A stretch of 64,000 nucleotides of DNA from Pseudomonas japonica. Lineage in GTDB: Bacteria > Pseudomonadota > Gammaproteobacteria > Pseudomonadales > Pseudomonadaceae. Position numbers and translations under genes: made by a program. Shown piece by piece: positions 34,016 through 41,991 of this stretch. Location of the stretch: NCBI RefSeq assembly GCF_900188455.1, contig NZ_FZOL01000003.1, positions 1 through 64,000 of the forward strand, given 5' to 3'. How positions within the stretch are numbered: position 1 is the first letter of the stretch; each line of letters begins with the position of its first letter. Under the pieces are notes generated by a model, which was given only the letters and a program-made list of their open reading frames with translations, had not been told where the DNA came from and searched no databases.

Positions 34016-35233
34016 TCAGCGGCTGGCACCGGCCTTCTGCTTGGCGGTGAGGATCGCGGTGTATTCGCCCGGGTCGACGCCGTTGAGGTAGTAGTTGCCG
34101 ACATGGTGCAGACGCCAGCGGATCGGGTCGTGGGTGGTGTGTACCCGGGCGTTGCGCCAGAAGCGGTCGAGGTTCCACTTGCTCAGCGAGGCACTGGCGC
34201 CGAGCAGGGAGAAGATGTCGCTGGAGATTTTCAGCGAGGCGCCGTCGGAGTGGGCGCGGGCGGTGGCCACGGCGAGGATCAGTTCATCCTGCAGGGCCTT
34301 GTTTTCCGGATCGCGCTCGTGGGCGTCGAAGGTCCGCGCGGCATCGCGCAGCAGCGATTCGGCGGCGCGCAGGGCCACGGCGTATTCACCGATCTGGCGG
34401 ATGATGTGCGGCTCGTCGCTGGCCCGCTCCACCTCGCTCTCGACCCACGGCCGCGCGTGCTGGTTGAGGTAGTCGATGCCGGCCTGCAGGGCGCCGGCGG
34501 CGATGCCGGTGTCGATCGCGGCGTGGAGGATCTGCGGGAAGGTCAGCCCGGTGCGCTTCATCGGCCCCTGGCGGCGCAGCACGTAGCGCTCGTCCAGCTC
34601 GATATTGTCGAAACGCACCGTGCCGCTCACCGAGTTGTGCTGGCCGAAGGCGTCCCAGTCGTCGACCAGGGTCAGGCCCGGGGTGTCGCGGTGCAGCAGC
34701 ACACCGGCGCCACCGTCGTCGCTGGCGGCGGTGAGGGAAATCCATTCGGCCAGGTACGAGCCGGTGGAGTAGAACTTGCTGCCGTTGAGCACCAGCACGC
34801 CGTCCTCGCGGCGCTCGACCCGGGTCTTGAGGGCGAACTTGTTCTTCCCGCCGACTTCGGCCAGGGCATTGCCCAGGCGCTTGCCGGCCAGCACGTCGGC
34901 GAGCAGGCGCTGGCGCACCTCGTCCGGGTAGCCGCTGAGCACGCCGCGCAGCATCACGTTGTGGATCTGCAGCAACTGGCCGACGCCGCCATCGGCGCGG
35001 GAAATGATGCGCACCGTCTCGACGATGGTTTCCACCGAGGCGCCAAGACCGCCATCGGCCTCGGGTACGCCGATGGCGGTCAGGCCGCTGCTGGACAGCA
35101 GTTCGGCCTGGCGGCGCGGCAGGCTGCGGTTGTTCCGCGGATCGGCGGCGATGGCGGCGATCTCGCCGGCCACTTCATGGGCAACGGTAATGGCCTGGGC
35201 TTGGCTTTCCAGGCGGCGGGGCAGGGTAGTCAC
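34016..35233 (-). CDS. DszC/SfnB-type flavin-dependent sulfur oxidoreductase (acyl-CoA dehydrogenase fold)
   Basis: 405 residues. The GTG at 35233 is chosen because AAGGAAG lies 8 nt before it; the upstream in-frame TTG at 35239 is only 2 nt from that site. It has the acyl-CoA dehydrogenase-fold layout: ADGGVGQLLQIHNV, ALAEVGGKNKFALKTRVERR, LVLNGSKFYSTGSYLAEW, then DDWDAFGQHNSVSGTVRFDN. The last closely resembles the DDWDAFGQ...SGTV stretch of dibenzothiophene monooxygenase DszC and of the SfnB family. The C-terminal part has HTTHDPIRWRLHHVGNYYL. Such enzymes use reduced flavin to oxygenate sulfides or sulfones. First gene of the minus-strand sulfur genes. Confidence 0.82.
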   Translation of the reverse strand: MTTLPRRLESQAQAITVAHEVAGEIAAIAADPRNNRSLPRRQAELLSSSGLTAIGVPEADGGLGASVETIVETVRIISRADGGVGQLLQIHNVMLRGVLSGYPDEVRQRLLADVLAGKRLGNALAEVGGKNKFALKTRVERREDGVLVLNGSKFYSTGSYLAEWISLTAASDDGGAGVLLHRDTPGLTLVDDWDAFGQHNSVSGTVRFDNIELDERYVLRRQGPMKRTGLTFPQILHAAIDTGIAAGALQAGIDYLNQHARPWVESEVERASDEPHIIRQIGEYAVALRAAESLLRDAARTFDAHERDPENKALQDELILAVATARAHSDGASLKISSDIFSLLGASASLSKWNLDRFWRNARVHTTHDPIRWRLHHVGNYYLNGVDPGEYTAILTAKQKAGASR

Positions 35234-35271
35234 GATCAACGCTTCCTTGAATGAGCAGGTGCGCGGACCAG

Positions 35272-35287
35272 AGCAGGTTCTGTGCCA
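35272..35287 (-). promoter_or_regulatory. Sigma54 (-24/-12) promoter for the DszC-like gene
   Basis: On the minus strand the site reads TGGCAC-AGAAC-CTGCT, with GG and GC exactly 10 nt apart and one mismatch to TGGCAC-N5-TTGCW. The predicted start is about 25 nt before the GTG. In Pseudomonas, sulfone-scavenging genes are known to be driven by the sigma54-dependent activator SfnR. Confidence 0.65.
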
Positions 35288-35471
35288 GTGCCCTGCAGGC
35301 CTTGCCGGCCGTGGCCTGCAGCGATTTCATGGAAAGCCGTTGCTGCTCCAGCAGCAGTTCGCGGGGGGTTGTTGCTCAGGCAGCAGCAGTGACGCTGCGC
35401 GGGTGTTGGCAGATCAGCAATCGTCACTTGGCGAGAATATAAAACTCAATAAAATCAATGATTTACTGAGT

Positions 35472-35487
35472 TGGCACGGGCGCTGCA
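35472..35487 (+). promoter_or_regulatory. Sigma54 (-24/-12) promoter for the DszB-like operon
   Basis: TGGCACGGGCGCTGCA carries GG (35473-35474) and GC (35485-35486) separated by exactly 10 nt, with one mismatch to the consensus. The predicted start is about 40 nt before the ATG at 35541. The AT-rich ~180 bp between this and the divergent site would hold the enhancer-binding protein sites. The 35234-35540 gap holds nothing else that I recognise. Confidence 0.7.
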
Positions 35488-35540
35488 ATACCCCAGGCAA
35501 AGGCCACCCGGCCCGTTCGATCCCCTGATGGAGCCCGTTC

Positions 35541-36605
35541 ATGTCACTTGCCGCTACCTTGCCGTCGCTCACCTCGGCGCCCCTGGAGCAACTCTGGTTC
35601 ACCCGCTGCCCGGTGCCTACCGCCTCCGGCATCGCCTACACCCTCGGCTGGCTCGGCGAGGAATTCGCCGCCGACGGCCTGCCGCTGCTGACCCTGCAGG
35701 AGGCCCGCCAGCTCGGTCATCACCATTACGATCACCAGTTGCCCGGGCTGTTTCGCGAGGGCGGCAACGTCCCGGCCCTGGCCGCCCGCGCCGCCGGTTC
35801 GCCGAGCCGGCTGATCGGCCTGACCTGGATCGAGGAATGGCAGACCATCCTCGTCCGTCCCGGCTCCGGCATCCGCAGCGCCGCCGACCTCAAGGGCAAG
35901 CGCCTGGCCCTGCCGGCCTGGGGCGCCAATCGTCCTGGCAGCATCGCCCGGGCCATGAGCCTGCATGGCTACAAGGGCGCGTTGAGCCTGGCCGGCCTGG
36001 GCTTCGACGACGTGACCCTGGTGGAAGTGCCGCTGCACGACCAGGAGCAGGCGCCGAATCCGAACGAAGGTTTGCAACGCCTGTGGTCGGGCCTGGACTA
36101 CCTGGTGCGCGGCAAGGTCGACGCGGTCTACGTCAAGGGCGCCTCCGCCGCCGACGCGGCGCGCCGTCTGGGCCTGGAAGTGGGCATCGACCTCGACCGG
36201 ATCGAAGACCCGCGCTACCGCATCAACAACGGCACGCCGCGGCCGATCACCGTGCACCAGAACCTGCTCGACGAGCATTTCGACCTGGTGGTGCGCTTCC
36301 TCGCCCAGACCCTGCGCGCCGCCGACTGGGCGCGGGACAACCGTGACGGCGTGCTGCGCATCCTGCAGGACGAAACCCGTGCCGGCGCCGCGGGGGTCGA
36401 CCAGGCCTACCGCGGCGACTTCCACACCACCCTGGCCCCGGACCTGTCCGAGCAGCGCCTGGCCTTCCTCGACCTGCAGAAGACCTTCCTCAACCTGCAT
36501 GGCTTCCTCGAAGCCGACTTCGACCTGGCCGACTGGGTCGACCACCGCCCGCTGCAAGCCGCCCGCGAACTGCTCGCGCAACGCAACCAAGACAAGGACC
36601 GCTGA
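35541..36605 (+). CDS. DszB-like sulfinate desulfinase with catalytic Cys retained
   Basis: 354 residues, no signal peptide. It aligns by eye along its length with DszB: LWFTRCPVPTASG (Cys23 at the Cys27 position), GHHHYDHQLPGLFREGGNVP (His60, then Arg72-x-Gly-Gly, matching His60 and Arg70-x-Gly-Gly), RLIGLTWIEEWQTILVR, IRSAADLKGKRLALP and the C-terminal WARDN...YRGDFHTTLAPDLSE. DszB releases sulfite from an aryl sulfinate in the cytoplasm. GGAG lies about 10 nt before the ATG, downstream of a sigma54 promoter. It is often annotated as an SsuA-like binding protein because the fold is shared; the lack of a signal peptide and the intact CPVP/RxGG site argue for an enzyme. The substrate is unknown. 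Confidence 0.75.
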   Translation: MSLAATLPSLTSAPLEQLWFTRCPVPTASGIAYTLGWLGEEFAADGLPLLTLQEARQLGHHHYDHQLPGLFREGGNVPALAARAAGSPSRLIGLTWIEEWQTILVRPGSGIRSAADLKGKRLALPAWGANRPGSIARAMSLHGYKGALSLAGLGFDDVTLVEVPLHDQEQAPNPNEGLQRLWSGLDYLVRGKVDAVYVKGASAADAARRLGLEVGIDLDRIEDPRYRINNGTPRPITVHQNLLDEHFDLVVRFLAQTLRAADWARDNRDGVLRILQDETRAGAAGVDQAYRGDFHTTLAPDLSEQRLAFLDLQKTFLNLHGFLEADFDLADWVDHRPLQAARELLAQRNQDKDR

Positions 36606-36606
36606 G

Positions 36607-37341
36607 ATGACCGTACTGACCACCGAATCGCTGATCGACGCCGAGCTGAAAGACTTCGTCGAGGACGTCACCCGTGAGGCCGGCGAGGCCTTCCGTGTCT
36701 ACCGCGAGACCAACACCATCACCGCCAACGGTACCGTCGGCTTCATCGAGCGCGTGCCGGGCCGCGACCTGCTGGTCTCGGTCAACTACCCGGGCCCGTG
36801 GAACCATCACAAGCCGCTCAAGGCCAGCGTCACCGACTTCGCCGGCAATCTGCTGCTGGGCCAGGGCAAGGGCGGCCTCAACCGCTATACCCGGCTGTTC
36901 CAGCAGCAGCCGCGGATCACCACCGTGTCCCATGTGCACAGCCCGTACCTCGGTGCCTGGGCCCAGACCCAGCGCACCCTGCCGTTCCACTACGTGCCGG
37001 TGCAGCGTTTCCAGCTCGCTCGCGAGCTGCCGGTGTACATCGACCGGCGCCAGGACGAAGTGGACTTCATCCTCGACCGCCTGGCCGAGAACCCCTTCAC
37101 CCCGGCCATTCTCGAAGCCAACGGCGGCGCCACCGTGTGGGGCAGCCAGGGCCTGCGCCAGACCGCCGAGTTCATCCTGCTGCTGGAGGAGGGCGCGCAA
37201 CTGCAACTGCTCGCCGAATCCCTCGGCGGCTCGCGCCCCTACGGGCCGGGGGTGCTGACCCAGCAATGGTCCATGAGCAAGCTGCTCGACCAGGCGCGTG
37301 AACTGGGCCTGGTGCCCGCCAACGACAGCCCACGCGGATAA
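36607..37341 (+). CDS. Class II aldolase/adducin-like protein lacking the third metal His
   Basis: 244 residues. It has the class II aldolase pattern with a start-to-middle VPGRDLLVSVNYPGP, then VSHVHSPYLGAWAQTQ, whose H-x-H supplies two zinc ligands in the family. The later region that normally gives the third His reads ILEANGGATVWGSQG with no His. It starts 1 nt after the desulfinase stop and ends 12 nt before the monooxygenase, so it belongs to the same operon. It might handle an aldehyde or keto fragment left after sulfur removal, or have another activity. Function is not established. Confidence 0.6.
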   Translation: MTVLTTESLIDAELKDFVEDVTREAGEAFRVYRETNTITANGTVGFIERVPGRDLLVSVNYPGPWNHHKPLKASVTDFAGNLLLGQGKGGLNRYTRLFQQQPRITTVSHVHSPYLGAWAQTQRTLPFHYVPVQRFQLARELPVYIDRRQDEVDFILDRLAENPFTPAILEANGGATVWGSQGLRQTAEFILLLEEGAQLQLLAESLGGSRPYGPGVLTQQWSMSKLLDQARELGLVPANDSPRG

Positions 37342-37353
37342 GGACATTCGACC

Positions 37354-38529
37354 ATGGCAGTGAAGATTCTCTGGTACCTCACCAGCCCCGACGGCCCGTA
37401 TCCGTGGGAAGAGAAGGGCCGCTGGAGCACCGATTTCAACCACCTCAAGCACCTGGCGACGAGCGCCGATCGCCTGGGTTACTACGGCTCGCTGCTGGGC
37501 ACCAGCCCCAACGAGAGCCTGACCGTGGCCGCGTCGTTGATCGACGCCACCGAGCGCCTGCGCTTCCTGGTGGCGCAGCACCCGGGCGAAGTCTCGCCGG
37601 CGGTGCTGGCCAAGTGGGCGCTGACCTTCGACGAGTTCTCCAACGGACGCCTGCTGTTCAACGTGGTCAATGGCAGCGATGCCGGGCTGGCCACGCTGGG
37701 CGTGCATTACCCGCATGACGAGCGCTACCGGTTCAGCCTCGAATACTGGCGCGCGTTCCAGGCCATCTACGCCGGCAGCACCGAGGGTTACGACGGCCAG
37801 TTCGTCAAGCTGGCGCCACGTCCGGCCGCCGCCGCGCGCCATCCGCTGGGGGGCTGGCATCCGCCGAAGCGTCTTGCGGTTCCGTTGTGGGGCGCCGGTA
37901 CGTCCGATCCGGGCGTGGCCCATTCGGTGCAGTTGCTCGACGTCTACCTGAGCTTCGCCGACACCCCGCCCAGGCTCGGCGCCAAGTTCCGCAAGGTGGC
38001 CGCCGAGGCGGCGAAGATCGGGCGCGAGCTGACCTATGGCACGCGCCTGCAGATCATCGTCCGGGAAACCGAGGAAGAAGCCTGGGCCCACGCGCAGAAG
38101 CTACTGGACAACACCTCGCTGGCCACCGCCCGCGCCGCCATCGAGCGTCAGTTGCCGCCGGGGCAGACCCTGGACAGCTTCCACAGCGACGACCCGCGCA
38201 TCCAGGCCAACGTCGAGGCGATCCGCCAGGGCCGCCTGCCGAGCGCCCGTGACCTGGAGATCTACCCCAACGTATGGACCGGCCCGAGCCTGTTCGGCTT
38301 CAACCTGCTCGGCCCGGCGGCCGGGACCTACCTGGTGGGCAGTGCCGAGCAGGTTGCCGAGCGCATTCGCGAGTACGAGGCCCAGGGCACCAGCGCCTTC
38401 ATTCTTTCCGGCTTCCCGCTGATCGATGAAGCGCACCGGGTCGCCGACCTGCTGTTCCCTCTGCTCGATCTGGACCACGGCTTCGAGGTTCCGCGCCTCA
38501 ACGCCCGCACGGCCGCCGAACCGGCCTGA
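37354..38529 (+). CDS. SsuD-like flavin-dependent monooxygenase (LLM class), second copy
   Basis: 391 residues; close in layout to alkanesulfonate monooxygenase: MAVKILWYLTSPDG, DRLGYYGSLLGTSPNESLTV, ERLRFLVAQHPGEVSPAV, NGRLLFNVVNGSDAG, LTYGTRLQIIVRETEEEAW, LEIYPNVWTGPSLFG, TYLVGSAEQVAERIREY and FILSGFPLIDEAHRV. It needs reduced FMN from a partner reductase encoded elsewhere. It differs clearly from the minus-strand paralogue, so the two are probably not redundant. Product: sulfite plus an aldehyde if it acts on a sulfonate, or a sulfinate if it acts on a sulfone as SfnG does. Confidence 0.85.
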   Translation: MAVKILWYLTSPDGPYPWEEKGRWSTDFNHLKHLATSADRLGYYGSLLGTSPNESLTVAASLIDATERLRFLVAQHPGEVSPAVLAKWALTFDEFSNGRLLFNVVNGSDAGLATLGVHYPHDERYRFSLEYWRAFQAIYAGSTEGYDGQFVKLAPRPAAAARHPLGGWHPPKRLAVPLWGAGTSDPGVAHSVQLLDVYLSFADTPPRLGAKFRKVAAEAAKIGRELTYGTRLQIIVRETEEEAWAHAQKLLDNTSLATARAAIERQLPPGQTLDSFHSDDPRIQANVEAIRQGRLPSARDLEIYPNVWTGPSLFGFNLLGPAAGTYLVGSAEQVAERIREYEAQGTSAFILSGFPLIDEAHRVADLLFPLLDLDHGFEVPRLNARTAAEPA

Positions 38530-38539
38530 GGAAGTACCC

Positions 38540-40108
38540 ATGCGCAACGAATTTTCCCGCCGGGTGTTCCTCGGCAACAGCCTTGCCGTCGGCGGCGGCC
38601 TGCTCCTCGGTTCCAGCCTGCTCAGCGGCTGCGGTAGCGGTGATCCCGCCGCCGTGGTGTCCAGCGCCGTACCCGGTATCCCGGTGCGTGGCGGACGCCT
38701 GCGGGTCGGCATCATCGACGGCGACCAGGCCGGCAACCTCGACGCGCACAAGCCGTCCGGCGGCGGGATCATTCGCGGCTGGGCGCTGTACAGCAAGTTC
38801 TGGGAATGGAACGACGACGTCAGCACGCGCCTGGGCCTGGCCGAGTTCGCCGAGCCGAATGCCGATGCCAGTGCCTGGACCGTCCGTATCCGTCCGGGCC
38901 TGGAGTTCCACAACGGCAAGACCATCACCTCCGACGACATGCTGTTCTCGATCCTGCGCCTGACCGACCCGAAACTGGCCTCGCCCTATGCCGGGCTGGT
39001 CGGCGCCATCGATCGCCAGGCGCTGCGCAAGCTCGACGACAGGACCATCGAGATCCGCTTCAAGGAAGGCCGCAGCTTCTTCCCCCTGGACGAAACCCTG
39101 ATCGCCTTCGGCGGCATCGTGCCCACCGATTACGACCCGAACAACCCGGTGGGGGCGGGGCCGTACCGGCTCAAGCGCTTCGTGCCGGGCCAGCGGGCGC
39201 TGTTCACCCGTTTCGAGAACTACTTCAAGCCCAACCAGCCCTATGCCGACGAGCTGGAAATCATCGAATTCAAGGACCAGGTGTCGCGGGTCGCGGCCCT
39301 GCGTGCCGGGCAGATCGATATCGCCAGCGGCATCCAGGCCGAGCACAGCGCGCTGATCAAGGCCGATCCGCGCCTGCAGCTGGTGGCATCGCCGACCACC
39401 TCGTTCAGCGGCTTCAACCTCAATACCGCCAAGGCGCCGTTCCAGGACGAACGGGTGCGCCAGGCCTTCCGCCTGCTGGCCGACCGCCAGGAACTGGTGG
39501 GCCGTGGTCTCAACGGTTTCGGCCGGGTTGCCAACGACCTGTACTCGCCCCAGGACCCGACCTACAACCACGCCATCGCCCAGCGTCCCTACGATCTCGA
39601 CCAGGCCCGTTCGCTGCTGCGCCAGGCCGGCGCCAGCGACCTGCGCCTGGAACTGACCACCACCGCCAATGAAGTCAACGCCGCGCTGGTCTTCGCCCAG
39701 CAGGCGAAGAAGGCCGGCATCGAGATCAAGGTCACCCCGGTGGACAACTCGGTGTTCAACGGCCCGCAGAAGGAGCAGTGGCTGGTGTCGCCGTGCTCGA
39801 CCCCGGCCCGCGGCTTCCTCGCCACCGGCCTGCACAACGACGCGCCGCTGGCGATCTACAACCGCAGCAATTTCCGCGACGAGCGTTTCTCCCAGCTGTT
39901 CACCCAGGCCCTCGGCCAGCCCGACCTGGCCCTGCGCCGCGAACTGGTGCACGAAGCGCAGACCATCCAGCACCAGCGCGGCGGCCTGCTGATCTGGGGC
40001 TTCACCGACGTGCTCGACGCCGCCTCGAACAAGGTCGGCGGCCTGCACGGCGAACAGACCACCTTCGCCTCCTGGCGCTTCGACAGCCTGTGGTTGAACC
40101 ATGCCTGA
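38540..40108 (+). CDS. Dpp/Nik-type substrate-binding lipoprotein exported by Tat
   Basis: 522 residues from ATG 38540. The N-terminus carries SRRVFLG (twin arginine), a hydrophobic stretch and a lipobox-like LLSGCGSG, pointing to Tat export and lipidation. The mature part is a family 5 extracellular solute-binding protein (WTVRIRPGLEFHNGKTITSD, PVGAGPYRLKRFVPG, RVAALRAGQIDIASG, VRQAFRLLADRQELVGRGL). It delivers substrate to the permeases directly downstream; the end overlaps the next gene by 8 nt. The ligand is more likely an organosulfur compound than a peptide, judging by the operon. Confidence 0.85.
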   Translation: MRNEFSRRVFLGNSLAVGGGLLLGSSLLSGCGSGDPAAVVSSAVPGIPVRGGRLRVGIIDGDQAGNLDAHKPSGGGIIRGWALYSKFWEWNDDVSTRLGLAEFAEPNADASAWTVRIRPGLEFHNGKTITSDDMLFSILRLTDPKLASPYAGLVGAIDRQALRKLDDRTIEIRFKEGRSFFPLDETLIAFGGIVPTDYDPNNPVGAGPYRLKRFVPGQRALFTRFENYFKPNQPYADELEIIEFKDQVSRVAALRAGQIDIASGIQAEHSALIKADPRLQLVASPTTSFSGFNLNTAKAPFQDERVRQAFRLLADRQELVGRGLNGFGRVANDLYSPQDPTYNHAIAQRPYDLDQARSLLRQAGASDLRLELTTTANEVNAALVFAQQAKKAGIEIKVTPVDNSVFNGPQKEQWLVSPCSTPARGFLATGLHNDAPLAIYNRSNFRDERFSQLFTQALGQPDLALRRELVHEAQTIQHQRGGLLIWGFTDVLDAASNKVGGLHGEQTTFASWRFDSLWLNHA

Positions 40109-41159
40109 GCCTATCCGCACGTCCCGTCTGCCTGCCTGGCTGCCGTGGTTTCTCGGACGCCTCGGTTATGGCCTGCTCACCGCCTGGGTCATCAGCCTGG
40201 TGGTGTTCGTCGCCACCCAGGCGCTGCCGTCCGACCCGGCGCGGGTGATCCTCGGACCCGAGGCGCCGCTGGAGAGCATCCTCACCCTGCGCCAGCAGCT
40301 CGGCCTGGACCGGCCGATCCTGGTGCAATACCTGAGCTGGCTGGCCCAGGTGCTGCGCGGCGATCTTGGTGTCTCGCTGGACTCCGCGCAGCCGGTGGCC
40401 GATCTGCTGTTCATCCGCTTCGGCAATACCCTGGCGCTGCTCCTGGGCGTGTTGCTGCTGGTGGTGCCGCTGGCCCTGGTGATCGGCGTCGGCCTGGCCC
40501 TGCGCCGCGACTCGCGCCTGGACCGCTGGGGCCTGGCCAGCCTGATCGTGCTCAAGGCCACCCCGGGCTACCTGATCGCCATCGGCCTGGTGCTGCTGTT
40601 CTCCATGCCGCATTTCGACCTGCTGCCGGCGGTGTCGCTGCTCGACCCGGACCGTCCGCTGTGGCGGCAACTGGAGTACCTGGCGCTGCCGGTCCTGGCC
40701 TTGAGCCTGTCGGCGCTGCCGTACCTGGCGCGGCTGGTGCGCGCATCGATGATCGAGACCCTGGACTCCGACTACGTTGGCGCCGCGCGCCTGCGCGGCA
40801 TCCCGGAACGTCGTCTGGTCTGGTGCCACACCTTGCCCAACGCCCTGGTGCCGGCGATCCAGGGCGTGGCCCTGACCCTGCGGGTATTGATCGGCGGCGC
40901 GCTGCTGGCCGAGGTGGTGTTCAGCTACCCCGGTGTCGGCACCTTGCTCAACAGCGCGATCCAGATGCGCGACCTGCCGCTGATCCAGGGCGCGGTACTG
41001 GTCATCACCCTCGGGGTGGTGGCGATCAACCTGCTGGCCGACCTGCTCACCGTGCTGCTCACCCCGAAACTGCGCACGGCGCGCCGCGCCGGGCTGATCC
41101 AGCGCAGTCGCCGTGGCATCCAGAGCTGGTGGCGGCGTCCCGCGGCCAAGGCCCCTTGA
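40101..41159 (+). CDS. ABC importer permease, DppB type
   Basis: 352 residues, about six membrane helices. The EAA loop is GAARLRGIPERRLVWCHTLPN, and the N-terminal LTLRQQLGLDRPILVQYLSWL matches DppB-family permeases. It forms the transmembrane pore with the next gene. Confidence 0.9.
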   Translation: MPEPIRTSRLPAWLPWFLGRLGYGLLTAWVISLVVFVATQALPSDPARVILGPEAPLESILTLRQQLGLDRPILVQYLSWLAQVLRGDLGVSLDSAQPVADLLFIRFGNTLALLLGVLLLVVPLALVIGVGLALRRDSRLDRWGLASLIVLKATPGYLIAIGLVLLFSMPHFDLLPAVSLLDPDRPLWRQLEYLALPVLALSLSALPYLARLVRASMIETLDSDYVGAARLRGIPERRLVWCHTLPNALVPAIQGVALTLRVLIGGALLAEVVFSYPGVGTLLNSAIQMRDLPLIQGAVLVITLGVVAINLLADLLTVLLTPKLRTARRAGLIQRSRRGIQSWWRRPAAKAP

Positions 41160-41172
41160 TAAGGAATGTTCT

Positions 41173-41991
41173 ATGTTCAGCGCACGATTCTGGCGTGAAC
41201 CCTCGATTCGCCGTGGCGCCCTGGTGACCCTGGCGGTGGTCCTGCTGGCCCTGTTCGGGCCTTGGCTGGCACCCCATGCGCCGACCGACATGCTCGGCGG
41301 TGTGTATGGCGCGCCGGCGGCCGGGGCGCCGCTGGGGCATGATTTTCTTGGTCATGATGTCTGGTCGCGGCTGCTGGCCGGTGGCCTGTCGATCCTCTGG
41401 ATGTCGGTGGCCGCCGCCGCCCTGGCGCTGCTGGTGGGCAGTGCCCTGGGCATGCTCGCCGGGCTGTCGCGGCAGCGCCTGGACCAGGCGATCACCTGGC
41501 TGGCGGATATCTGGCTGGCCTTTCCCGACCTGATCCTGGTGCTGCTGATCGTCTCCATGCTCGGGCGCCAGCCGTGGCTGATCGTGCTCACCGTGGCCAT
41601 TGCCTTCACCCCCGGGGTGATCCGCCTGGCCCGCGGCAGCGCGGTGGCGGTGGCCAGCCAGGAGTTCGTCGAGGCGGCGCAGATGATGGGCTTTTCGCGC
41701 ACGCGCATCCTCTTGCGCGAGATCCTGCCCAACGTGCTGACCCCGCTGCTGGTGCACTTCGGCAACATGCTCACCTGGGGCATCGGCATGCTCTCGGGCC
41801 TGAGCTTCCTCGGCTACGGCGTCGCGCCACCGGCGGCGGACTGGGGCCTGATGATCAACGAAAACCAGGCCGGCCTGCTGATCCAGCCCTGGGCCGTGCT
41901 GGCCCCGGCGCTGCTGATCGCGGTGTTCGCCTATGGCACCAACCTGCTGGCCGAAGGCGTCGCCCGGTACAGCGCGGGAGCGCGCACATGA
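41173..41991 (+). CDS. ABC importer permease, DppC type
   Basis: 272 residues from ATG 41173 (MFSARFWREPSIRRGALVTL). It has five to six membrane helices, the GAPLGHDFLGHDVWSRLLAG motif of DppC permeases and the EAA loop EAAQMMGFSRTRILLREILP. The stop overlaps the ATPase gene by 4 nt. Confidence 0.9.
   Translation: MFSARFWREPSIRRGALVTLAVVLLALFGPWLAPHAPTDMLGGVYGAPAAGAPLGHDFLGHDVWSRLLAGGLSILWMSVAAAALALLVGSALGMLAGLSRQRLDQAITWLADIWLAFPDLILVLLIVSMLGRQPWLIVLTVAIAFTPGVIRLARGSAVAVASQEFVEAAQMMGFSRTRILLREILPNVLTPLLVHFGNMLTWGIGMLSGLSFLGYGVAPPAADWGLMINENQAGLLIQPWAVLAPALLIAVFAYGTNLLAEGVARYSAGART

Noticed and set aside
27857..36605. Calling the two DszB-like genes SsuA-type sulfonate-binding proteins
   Set aside because: Neither has a signal peptide, and both align along their length with DszB including the R-x-G-G site; one also keeps the CPVP cysteine.
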